From an uncultured Chloroflexota bacterium (GTDB lineage Bacteria > Chloroflexota > Dehalococcoidia > Lucifugimonadales > CAJWER01), in assembly GCA_913030785.1 (NCBI GenBank), contig CAJWER010000052.1, forward strand, positions 1 through 15,354: a stretch of DNA of 15,354 bases, in the 5' to 3' direction. The position numbers and the translations under genes were made by a program. Shown one piece after another: positions 1 to 5,831 of the stretch. The first letter of the stretch is position 1, and each line of letters begins with the position of its first letter. The notes below the pieces were generated by a model. That model saw only the letters and a list, made by a program, of their open reading frames with translations. It had not been told where the DNA came from and ran no database searches.

Positions 1-37
1 TATCATCGCGGAAGGGTGGGGGTGGTGTCAAATGGTT

Positions 38-56
38 GGGGTGGGGTGGGGTGGGG
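38..56 (+). repeat. G-quadruplex-capable G tract
   Basis: Four runs of GGGG are separated by single T residues, which fits the canonical intramolecular parallel G4 pattern with one-base loops. Further short G runs lie just upstream at about 14-25. It sits in sequence upstream of a truncated transporter fragment with no gene attached, so no regulatory role can be assigned. It may also mark low-complexity sequence at a contig end. Confidence 0.6.
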
Positions 57-138
57 CCGAGCTCAAGACATGGGACAGAGATTATCTGGAACGAAACTTT
101 AAAAGAACATTGTCAATACCAATCATTCCTTCAACAAT

Positions 139-690
139 TTGTCGTACAGTGCGTACGAGCTGCGGAGCAGCCATCCGATGCTGGACATCAAGTTGTTCAA
201 AAACCCACGGCTGGCGTCAGGCGCCGCAGCCTCCGCACTGGGCAGCGTGGCGTTCATAGGGTTTCTCTTCATCTTGACCCAATACTTTCAGTTTGTTCGG
301 GACTTCACTCCGTTCGAGACAGGTCTTGGAATCGTTCCGCTGGTGCTCGGCTTCTTCTTCGGGACCACCATCGCCCCCCGGCTGGTGGCAAGGTTCGGCA
401 CCAAGTTGGTGGCCGCGGGCGCGATGACTTTGACGGCTAGTGTATTGGCCAGCCTATCTTTCCTCCAGATAGACACGCCGTACTGGGTGATCGGGATCCA
501 GCTGAGCTTCTTGGGGATCGGACTGTCGAATCTGTACGTCTCCTCCACCGACGCGATGACGGGAGCAGTCCCCGCCGCCAACGCCGGGCTGGGTTCCGCC
601 GTAAACAACCTGACGAGACAGGGCGGCGGGGCGAAACGCAAGAAGAGAGGGGCGTACGGTTGTACAACCCAACATGGCTATCTGACGTGA
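139..690 (+). pseudogene. MFS transporter fragment (DHA2/EmrB-QacA type), truncated at both ends
   Basis: The frame encodes an internal piece of a major facilitator superfamily drug/proton antiporter of the 14-helix DHA2 group. Residues 11-23 (SHPMLDIKLFKNP) are the hallmark cytoplasmic stretch before the second half of such proteins. About four hydrophobic helices follow (roughly residues 27-47, 60-80, 88-108 and 115-135), then VNNLTRQ, which aligns with the usual (N/T)(S/T)RQ(V/I)GGA loop. Right after RQGGG (about base 628) homology stops and the frame runs into a basic, non-MFS tail of about 20 residues. Upstream, an in-frame TAA lies at 100-102 and MFS similarity begins only around base 150. 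The nominal TTG start is therefore not a real start. About 180 of the roughly 500 residues are present, so this cannot be a working pump. Either it is a degraded gene or two artificial joints bracket it. Confidence 0.75.
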
Positions 691-702
691 GACACCGCTG
701 TG

Positions 703-1395
703 CTAGTCGCCGAGGCTGGCCAGTGTCTCTTCGATAGAGCGGTGGATGCCCGTGAAGATGGGCGTGTCGATGAGGGTATAGCTACTGGCCTCAGAGTTCC
801 GAAGCTCCATCACCAGGTCCAGAAAGTCGCTGGGTACGTCGGTCTCGAACCCTACCATAAACTCCTGGTCGTCAAGCCCGAAGGAGTATGAGGTGTTGAT
901 CTTGACCGATGGGTACTTGTGGCCAACAGTGAAGTGGACGCTCATCATTCGCTGCCGCTCCTCCTGGGGAAGCGCATACCACTGGCGCGTCTTGGTAAAT
1001 GGATACAGAACGAAGTACTTGGCATTGCCTGGCATCAGGCTTTCGCTTGTACCCTCCTGATCGGTGTGCTGGTGTTTGCCGACGTACTGTGATTTCCGCG
1101 TCAGGGCGAGGTAGGAGTAGGGCTGAGTCAGGTACTTGCCGAGACTCGTGCTCCACAGGCGCGTAGCCATTTCCTGGAGCTGCTCGAGGGTTTCGGTGGC
1201 ATGCCAGAGCATGAAGTCGGCGTCTCCGCGCAAACCCACCATGCTGAAGCTGCGTATAAACATATCAGATGAGAGTTCGTCGATCACTGCACTGAATTCG
1301 CGGCGACCTTCGTCTTTTTCGTCATCTGAGAGCCTTCGCCACAATGGATCGATGGCAAAGAGGTCATACTTAACAAACTGCCCTCCGCTCGCCAT
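703..1395 (-). CDS. hemQ: Chlorite dismutase-family heme protein, probable coproheme decarboxylase HemQ
   Basis: This 230-residue protein has the length and layout of the Cld/HemQ family. HemQ performs the last step of coproporphyrin-dependent heme synthesis, turning coproheme III into heme b with H2O2 in the cytoplasm. Visible family signatures are FSMVGLRGDADFMLW (50-64), QPYSYLALTR (91-100), YPFTKTRQWYAL (131-142), MMSVHFTVGHKYP (150-162; His154 matches the proximal heme ligand) and FGLDDQEFMVGFETD (172-186). The ATG at 1395 is chosen because AAGGAG lies five bases upstream; the open frame extends to 1584 without such a signal. It is transcribed alone, divergently from the membrane protein at 1633, probably from the extended -10 at 1511-1519. 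Its 3' end abuts the truncated MFS region. A Cld-like protein of other function is possible but less likely; true chlorite-dismuting activity is not implied. Confidence 0.88.
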   Translation of the reverse strand: MASGGQFVKYDLFAIDPLWRRLSDDEKDEGRREFSAVIDELSSDMFIRSFSMVGLRGDADFMLWHATETLEQLQEMATRLWSTSLGKYLTQPYSYLALTRKSQYVGKHQHTDQEGTSESLMPGNAKYFVLYPFTKTRQWYALPQEERQRMMSVHFTVGHKYPSVKINTSYSFGLDDQEFMVGFETDVPSDFLDLVMELRNSEASSYTLIDTPIFTGIHRSIEETLASLGD

Positions 1396-1510
1396 GGGTA
1401 CTCCTTGAATCGGGCCGGGGGATTGAGATCTATGGAGTTGGACCTGGATGGTCCTCTGAACGTATATAGCCTGTTTAACCGCTCGGGAAACCCCGATTTC
1501 GCAGGCCCGC

Positions 1511-1519
1511 ATTATAGCA
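1511..1519 (-). promoter_or_regulatory. Extended -10 promoter element for hemQ
   Basis: On the minus strand the sequence TGCTATAAT is a perfect extended -10 (TGnTATAAT), about 115 bp upstream of the hemQ ATG. No good -35 hexamer is seen 16-18 bp further upstream, as is common for extended -10 promoters. Expected start of transcription is near 1504. Confidence 0.55.
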
Positions 1520-1551
1520 TCCGTCACAAGCTGAGGCTGTTGTCTCCAACC

Positions 1552-1581
1552 TTGACACCAATCTCCGGTCCCCGTTACGAT
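1552..1581 (+). promoter_or_regulatory. Sigma70-type promoter for the 1633 membrane protein
   Basis: A perfect -35 TTGACA (1552-1557) is followed after 18 bp by TACGAT (1576-1581, 4 of 6 matches to TATAAT). It would start transcription near 1588, leaving a leader of about 45 nt before the ATG at 1633. It lies just beside the oppositely oriented hemQ -10, so the two genes share a compact divergent promoter region. Confidence 0.6.
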
Positions 1582-1632
1582 CAATTAGGAAGGTCCGACC
1601 AGGATGAACCGGACACATATCCGAGGAAGATG

Positions 1633-2019
1633 ATGTCGAACCGCTACCAGAGAGAGATTGAGGAAATTCTCCAGCAGGCCGGTGAGCTGGGGAAAGGGAA
1701 AGGGAACCGCGGAGGACGAGGGGAGTTGTTCGGCATGCTTCGCAGGTACATCGCCCAGTCCATCGGTGGCAAGACATGGTCCATCACTCCCGGACGAGTG
1801 ATGCTGGTAGCGGTAGTGTTGCTGCTATCGGCGCTGATTATGACTTCCGCAGTCCCCGGCATGGTCGGTCCGCTGGCGTGGGCCGGGCTGATACTGTTCA
1901 TAGTGGGCTACGCGATGTTCTTCATCAAGCCCAGCAAGATCGAAAAGAGGTGGAGGGGACAGCCCATCGATGATCGCGGTGAGCGATGGTGGGAGCGGTT
2001 CCGACGCAAGCCACGGTAG
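1633..2019 (+). CDS. Small two-helix membrane protein of unknown function
   Basis: A protein of 128 residues. It has a charged, probably helical N-terminus (MSNRYQREIEEILQQ), then a Gly/Lys/Arg-rich linker (19-30). Two hydrophobic helices follow at about 55-75 and 79-98. The strongly basic, Trp-rich cytoplasmic tail (KRWRGQPIDD, ERWWERF) ends in RRKPR. Start: tandem ATGs lie at 1630 and 1633; the GAGGA at 1623-1627 is five bases before 1633 and only two before 1630, and the promoter at 1552-1581 excludes the longer open frame from 1405. I do not recognise a characterised family. The architecture resembles short conserved membrane proteins of Chloroflexota and Actinobacteria, but no function should be assigned. 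It is monocistronic and ends in a strong terminator at 2051-2083. Confidence 0.75.
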   Translation: MSNRYQREIEEILQQAGELGKGKGNRGGRGELFGMLRRYIAQSIGGKTWSITPGRVMLVAVVLLLSALIMTSAVPGMVGPLAWAGLILFIVGYAMFFIKPSKIEKRWRGQPIDDRGERWWERFRRKPR

Positions 2020-2050
2020 CGTCTTTTTATTCCATAACGAACCATAACGA

Positions 2051-2083
2051 GAAGGCCCCGTCGCATGCGCCGGGGCCTTCTTT
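2051..2083 (+). terminator. Rho-independent terminator
   Basis: A perfect 10-bp GC-rich stem (GAAGGCCCCG / CGGGGCCTTC) with a 10-nt loop, followed by TTT. It ends the 1633-2019 gene and may also serve the convergent reductase gene, whose stop is at 2135. Confidence 0.85.
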
Positions 2084-2134
2084 CATTCACTCTATCTGTG
2101 GAGCCGCTTTGGGACGCCCTCAGGCTTGGTAATC

Positions 2135-3898
2135 CTAGAGGGCACACTCCCCTTCGCCCCGTTCCAGCTTGTAGATCACGGTCTTGTCCCAGTCCATGTA
2201 GGCGTCGATGGAGTCCCGGTTGAGCTCACGCTCCTCCTTGAATCCGGACACTGCGGGCTCGAACGCGCCGGGACCGACCCTCTGCACGAAGTCCTTGAAT
2301 AGTTCGCCCTCCTCACGCTGGTCTCGATAGAATTCGAGTATCTTCTTGAGGGCGGCTGGAACCTGCTTCGACGGGATACGGGTCTTGACTCTCTGGGCCA
2401 TACGGGCGTCGCCGCCGTCATAGCTCCCCCCGACGAGCAGCTCGTACGCCGGCACCTGGCCACCCGGGGCCTTCGTAGCCGCACCGTGGAAGCCGATGTC
2501 GGCGACGTGGTGCTGGCTGCACCCATTGGGGCAGCCGCTCATCTTCACATGCATCTGCTTGATAAGTGGGTCTGAGATGTCCATGCCTTCGAGGGTTTCG
2601 CTGACTGCTCGGCCAAGTCCCATCGATGAGGTAATGCCCAGTTTGCAGCTATCGGTGCCAGGGCAGGACACGACGTCGGTGATCTCGTGGACACCAGCGT
2701 CACCGAAGCCGATTTCCTTCAGCCTCTGCCACACCTCATACAGGGCTCCCTCGGGGACCCATCGCAACGCCATGTTCTGCTGGTGGGTGATCCTCACCCT
2801 GCCACCAGCGTATTTCCGAGAAAGGTCGGCAAGCTGAGCGAACTGTTCGGCCTGGATATCACCAAGCTTCAACTTGACCAGGGCCGTCTTGTAGCCGCTC
2901 TGTTTCTGATCAGATACATTGGACTCGACCCAACTGTTGAACTCGGGCGAGTTGTCGCTAGCCGCATACCCAACTGCCGGAGGAGTCGGCGCGTCGGCTT
3001 CCTCGTCCTCGATGAATAGCAGTCGCGTGGGGTCGAAGGACTTCTGGGCCCAGTCCTCCTTCAACTCCTCGTCGACCATCTCTCTAAATGCGTCGATCCC
3101 GACGCGGGCAATAAAGAACTTGATCCGCGCCTTCGACCTGTTCTTGCGCAACTCATTGGTTCGATGGAAGATTCGGAGGACCGCCTCTGTAACCTTTAGG
3201 AACTCGTCCACCGGCACGAAATCGTAGAGGGTCGGAGCGACGACGGGCATGATCGACGTACCACCCCCGGTCTTCATCTCGAAGCCCTTGACGCCGTCCA
3301 CGATCTTCGGCAGGAAACCCACGTCGTGTATCGCGGAGATCGCGCAGTCCTGGGCGCAACCGGAGAAGGAGGTCTTGACCTTTCGAGGCATCGTCTGGGT
3401 AAACGGGTGCCTGACAAAGTATCGTGAGTATGCGGCCGCATACGGAGTAACGTCGAAGGGCTCGTCTGAGCAGACACCCGCCATCGCGCACCCGGTGACG
3501 TTGCGGACAGTGTTCCCGCAAGCCTCTCTGGTCGACAATCCCTCATCCCCCAGTATTCGCAGGAAGTCGGCGATGTCCTCCAGCTTAACGTGGTGGAACT
3601 GGATGTTCTCTCGAGTAGTGAGGTGGCCCTTATTCAGCGGGGCATACTTTGCCGCGACCACTCCGAGAGCATCGAGCTGGTCCGCCGTGAGGCCGCCAAA
3701 AGGCGCCTTGACCCTGACCATGTGGGTATCAGGCTGCCGCTGGCCGTACACGCCCTGACGTAGTCTGAACGCTTGAAACTCAGTCTCGTCCCATTGGCCA
3801 GCCTGGAAACGCTTGACTTGCGCCTCAAATTCTTCGATCTCCTCTGGGATCACTTCAATGACCCGCTGAACGCGCGGCTTCCAAGTAGTCTGTGTCAT
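2135..3898 (-). CDS. Ferredoxin-dependent siroheme sulfite (or nitrite) reductase
   Basis: A 587-residue single-subunit siroheme/[4Fe-4S] reductase that carries out six-electron reduction of sulfite to sulfide or nitrite to ammonia, cytoplasmic and ferredoxin-linked. The two-fold NIR_SIR architecture is complete. The first half has GVYGQRQ (49-55), the siroheme-binding TTRENIQFHHV (94-104) and VRNVTGC (131-137). The second half has the cluster and siroheme ligands: Cys412 and Cys418 (CPGTDSC), Cys456 and Cys460 (CPNGC). The anion-site segment is PRKVK (171-175). Lys at both positions is the sulfite-reductase pattern; plant-type nitrite reductases have Asn at the second. This leans toward sulfite reductase. 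Tyr51 and Cys137 sit where mycobacterial SirA has its Tyr-Cys crosslink (inference). The ATG at 3898 follows GGAGGAAAGG; a TTG at 3916 overlaps that Shine-Dalgarno and is rejected. The gene stands alone behind a promoter and an attenuator-like leader. Confidence 0.9.
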   Translation of the reverse strand: MTQTTWKPRVQRVIEVIPEEIEEFEAQVKRFQAGQWDETEFQAFRLRQGVYGQRQPDTHMVRVKAPFGGLTADQLDALGVVAAKYAPLNKGHLTTRENIQFHHVKLEDIADFLRILGDEGLSTREACGNTVRNVTGCAMAGVCSDEPFDVTPYAAAYSRYFVRHPFTQTMPRKVKTSFSGCAQDCAISAIHDVGFLPKIVDGVKGFEMKTGGGTSIMPVVAPTLYDFVPVDEFLKVTEAVLRIFHRTNELRKNRSKARIKFFIARVGIDAFREMVDEELKEDWAQKSFDPTRLLFIEDEEADAPTPPAVGYAASDNSPEFNSWVESNVSDQKQSGYKTALVKLKLGDIQAEQFAQLADLSRKYAGGRVRITHQQNMALRWVPEGALYEVWQRLKEIGFGDAGVHEITDVVSCPGTDSCKLGITSSMGLGRAVSETLEGMDISDPLIKQMHVKMSGCPNGCSQHHVADIGFHGAATKAPGGQVPAYELLVGGSYDGGDARMAQRVKTRIPSKQVPAALKKILEFYRDQREEGELFKDFVQRVGPGAFEPAVSGFKEERELNRDSIDAYMDWDKTVIYKLERGEGECAL

Positions 3899-4065
3899 CT
3901 CTAACCTTTCCTCCAATACGGTCCCAGAAACGGGGTCCTACAAACAAAAAACCCGCTCACGTTGTAAATTAGGAGCGGGTCACTCGTCTCGTGCAGACAT
4001 GATCGAGACCCCTATCGGCGTCTGATACACACGCACGTCAGACCGTATTGCAGCTTTTTCACGAT
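3899..4065 (-). promoter_or_regulatory. Structured 5' leader of the siroheme reductase, candidate attenuator
   Basis: From the predicted start near 4065 to the ATG there are about 166 nt. On the minus strand they hold successive hairpins: GTCTGA/TCAGAC (4043-4020, 12-nt loop), GTCTCG/CGAGAC (4009-3986, 12-nt loop) and a perfect 8-bp terminator (3980-3946). A GGG just before hairpin 2 can pair with the CCC of the terminator's 5' arm, giving a possible antiterminator. A six-codon ORF, M-S-A-R-D-E, runs from 4000 to 3980 with AGGGG upstream, and its TGA abuts the terminator stem. I do not match it to SAM-I, T-box, cobalamin or any other riboswitch consensus I know. Confidence 0.5.
3946..3980 (-). 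terminator. Intrinsic terminator inside the reductase leader
   Basis: On the minus strand ACCCGCTC (3980-3973) pairs perfectly with GAGCGGGT (3958-3951), and the stem is followed by an unbroken run of Ts (3951-3946). It lies downstream of the predicted promoter and about 50 nt upstream of the ATG. It would therefore abort transcripts before the coding region unless prevented. Confidence 0.75.
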
Positions 4066-4071
4066 CGGTCG

Positions 4072-4100
4072 AGTGTAGCAGTGGCCTTTGTGAGTGTCAA
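4072..4100 (-). promoter_or_regulatory. Sigma70-type promoter for the siroheme reductase
   Basis: On the minus strand a perfect TTGACA (4100-4095) is followed by exactly 17 bp and TACACT (4077-4072), preceded by TGC as in an extended -10. Expected transcription start is near 4065. This is the best-formed promoter in the window. Confidence 0.75.
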
Positions 4101-4277
4101 TGATTTGGGATCGGGCCAACCTGTTAGCCACTATGAATAGATGCTCCGCCCTTCGTGCGAGGAATCCATCGTGGTAGGGTTCTCAACCTAAGGAGTACTC
4201 GGATCGGATGTGCAGGTCGACGGCGACTACCCGATTCAGATACATTACCTGACTACACAGGGCGCTGGAGATGACAG
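4101..4277. other. Region upstream of ccdA without a clear gene
   Basis: No convincing plus-strand sigma70 promoter is visible. AAGGAG at 4190-4195 precedes only a 14-codon ATG frame at 4208, and an alternative GTG frame from 4210 that overlaps the ccdA start. Neither resembles a known protein. A transcriptional start for ccdA presumably lies here but cannot be placed. Confidence 0.4.
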
Positions 4278-5015
4278 ATGTTCGCATTAGAAGTGCCTCT
4301 GATCTTCGCCTTTACAGCGGGGCTGGTTGCCGCCTTCAACCCCTGTGGCGCCGCCATGTTCCCCGCCTACGTCGGCTACCAGCTTGACACAGTGCAGTCC
4401 ACCGGCAAGCCGGTGACGTCCGGAATCCGGGCGATCGTACTGGGCCTGGCCGCGACGGCCGGATTCATTGTGGTTTTCGGCAGTGTCGGGATCATCCTCG
4501 CGCTCGGAGGAAAGGTCGTCGACAGGTTCCTACCTTTCGTGGGACTTGGCGTCGGCGTGGTCATCACCGGAGTTGGGCTGTACCTGCTAATCTCACGCCG
4601 CAAGATCGGGATCATGGCCGCGAGCCGCGTGAACCTCGGGCAGGGCAAGGGTGTTAGGAGCGTGTTCTTGTTCGGGATCGCCTACGCGCTGGCTTCCCTC
4701 AGTTGCGCACTACCGGTCTTCCTCGCAGCCGTAGGCATCGTCGCGGGCCAATCCCTCAGCGCCGGTTCCGTTGCGGAGACGGTCATCGGGTCTGTGACCT
4801 ACGGAATCGGAATGGGGTCGGTGTTGGTAGCAGCGACCGTCGGCGTCGTATTCTTCAAAGAAGCTGTAGAGAAGGGTATTCGTGTGGCCCGGCCTTATAT
4901 CGAGCCCATCGGCAACGTGGCCATGGTCGGGGCGGGGATGTACCTGATCTACTACTGGGCGTTCGGCAAGGGAAGCGACCTGCTGGCTCTGCGAACTGAG
5001 CAATTTTTCGGCTAG
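4278..5015 (+). CDS. ccdA: CcdA-type transmembrane thiol-electron transporter
   Basis: A 245-residue, very hydrophobic protein with about six to seven helices, matching the CcdA/DsbD-beta family. These proteins carry reducing equivalents from cytoplasmic thioredoxin across the membrane to apocytochrome c maturation or other extracytoplasmic thiol proteins. The two redox cysteines are in the expected places: Cys23 in NPCG of the first helix and Cys143 in SLSCALP of the fourth. The repeated-half architecture is visible (residues 1-105 and 125-230). The ATG has a GGAG about seven bases upstream. No thioredoxin-like partner (TlpA/ResA/CcsX) or ResB/CcsA is in the window, so its client is unknown. 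It is convergent with queE. A small hairpin (5011-5027) spans its stop codon but has no T run. Confidence 0.88.
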   Translation: MFALEVPLIFAFTAGLVAAFNPCGAAMFPAYVGYQLDTVQSTGKPVTSGIRAIVLGLAATAGFIVVFGSVGIILALGGKVVDRFLPFVGLGVGVVITGVGLYLLISRRKIGIMAASRVNLGQGKGVRSVFLFGIAYALASLSCALPVFLAAVGIVAGQSLSAGSVAETVIGSVTYGIGMGSVLVAATVGVVFFKEAVEKGIRVARPYIEPIGNVAMVGAGMYLIYYWAFGKGSDLLALRTEQFFG

Positions 5016-5099
5016 ATGCGCTCTAGCGTCTCGCTCGCACCGTTCTACCGAATTGACAGAACACCTTCACCCTAGGCAGCCTCTGCCCACCGCAAGGAT

Positions 5100-5807
5100 T
5101 CATCTCCCGCGTTCATCGCCCCACAGTAGAATATGGAGGCGTGGAGAGAACGAGAAACCACGCTCCACGCAGGCCTCGGCGACCCATCTCCCTCTCTCTT
5201 TCATCGCCTCAGCCGTTACTCCCTCCGGCATCAGCATTACGCGTTCGGAGGCCAGCCCGTATCTCGCAACGATGGCAGCAACTTCGTCGACGTCGGGCGG
5301 GGCTACAACCACGAATTTGAAGTACGCGGTGTCCATGTGTCCAAAAGCGGAAAGCGCGTCAGGGACCTCGCGTGCACGTGTCATGTTGCCCGAGTTCTCT
5401 AGTTTCGGCGAGACGTTCCACTGGGCGATGCCCTCGATCATTTCCGGCGAAGGGACGATGGTGCCGTTGGTCTCTACCTCGCAGTAGAATCCCTGCCCGG
5501 CCAGAGACGCCACCAGGGGCGCGAGAACGGCCTGCTGCAACAACGGCTCTCCCCCAGTGATTACCAGGCGCGGCCTCCCGAACGCGAGGATGCGGCTTTC
5601 CACCTCATCGAGCGCCATCTCGACGACCCCGTCAGCGTAGTCGAAGTTCCGCCAGTCCCATGTGTACCGTGTGTCGCACCAGGTACAGACAAGGTTGCAG
5701 GTGGCGAGCCTCAGGAAAACCGTGGGGGTGCCCGCGCTGACTCCCTCGCCCTGGATAGAGTGGAATATCTCCGGCTCACCGGAGGGCTGGCGACTCACCT
5801 TCAGCAA
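5100..5807 (-). CDS. queE: 7-carboxy-7-deazaguanine synthase (radical SAM)
   Basis: A 235-residue radical SAM enzyme that converts 6-carboxy-tetrahydropterin to 7-carboxy-7-deazaguanine in queuosine biosynthesis. EIFHSIQGEG (13-22) is the QueE N-terminal signature. The cluster motif is CNLVCTWC (Cys37, Cys41, Cys44), the CX3CX2C spacing of radical SAM proteins; TGGEPLLQ (84-91) and VETNGT (111-116) are the SAM and substrate motifs. The TTG at 5807 is taken as start because AAGGAG lies five bases upstream; an in-frame GTG three codons later is possible. It follows acetoacetyl-CoA synthetase by 24 bp and is probably co-transcribed. No queC, queD or queF is in the window. Function is clear from sequence; only the start is uncertain. 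Confidence 0.92.
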   Translation of the reverse strand: MLKVSRQPSGEPEIFHSIQGEGVSAGTPTVFLRLATCNLVCTWCDTRYTWDWRNFDYADGVVEMALDEVESRILAFGRPRLVITGGEPLLQQAVLAPLVASLAGQGFYCEVETNGTIVPSPEMIEGIAQWNVSPKLENSGNMTRAREVPDALSAFGHMDTAYFKFVVVAPPDVDEVAAIVARYGLASERVMLMPEGVTAEAMKERGRWVAEACVERGFSFSPRLHILLWGDERGR

Positions 5808-5831
5808 TAGGACTCCTTGTTGCAGATAAAC

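Noticed and set aside
1405..1632. N-terminal extension of the small membrane protein from an upstream ATG
   Set aside because: It would run through the hemQ and membrane-protein promoter elements and has no ribosome-binding site; the ATG at 1633 has one.
3249..3758. 169-codon plus-strand open frame inside the siroheme reductase gene
   Set aside because: It is antisense to well-conserved reductase coding sequence, has no Shine-Dalgarno, and its translation resembles no protein.
4208..4252. 14-codon ORF upstream of ccdA with AAGGAG
   Set aside because: Spacing of 12 bases to the ATG is poor, the peptide is unrecognisable, and an overlapping GTG frame is equally plausible.
5011..5027. GCTAGA/TCTAGC hairpin spanning the ccdA stop codon as a terminator
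   Set aside because: Short stem without a T run; it may be chance.
5808..5831. Possible preQ1 riboswitch for queE
   Set aside because: Only 24 bp separate queE from the upstream gene, so there is no room for an aptamer and terminator.
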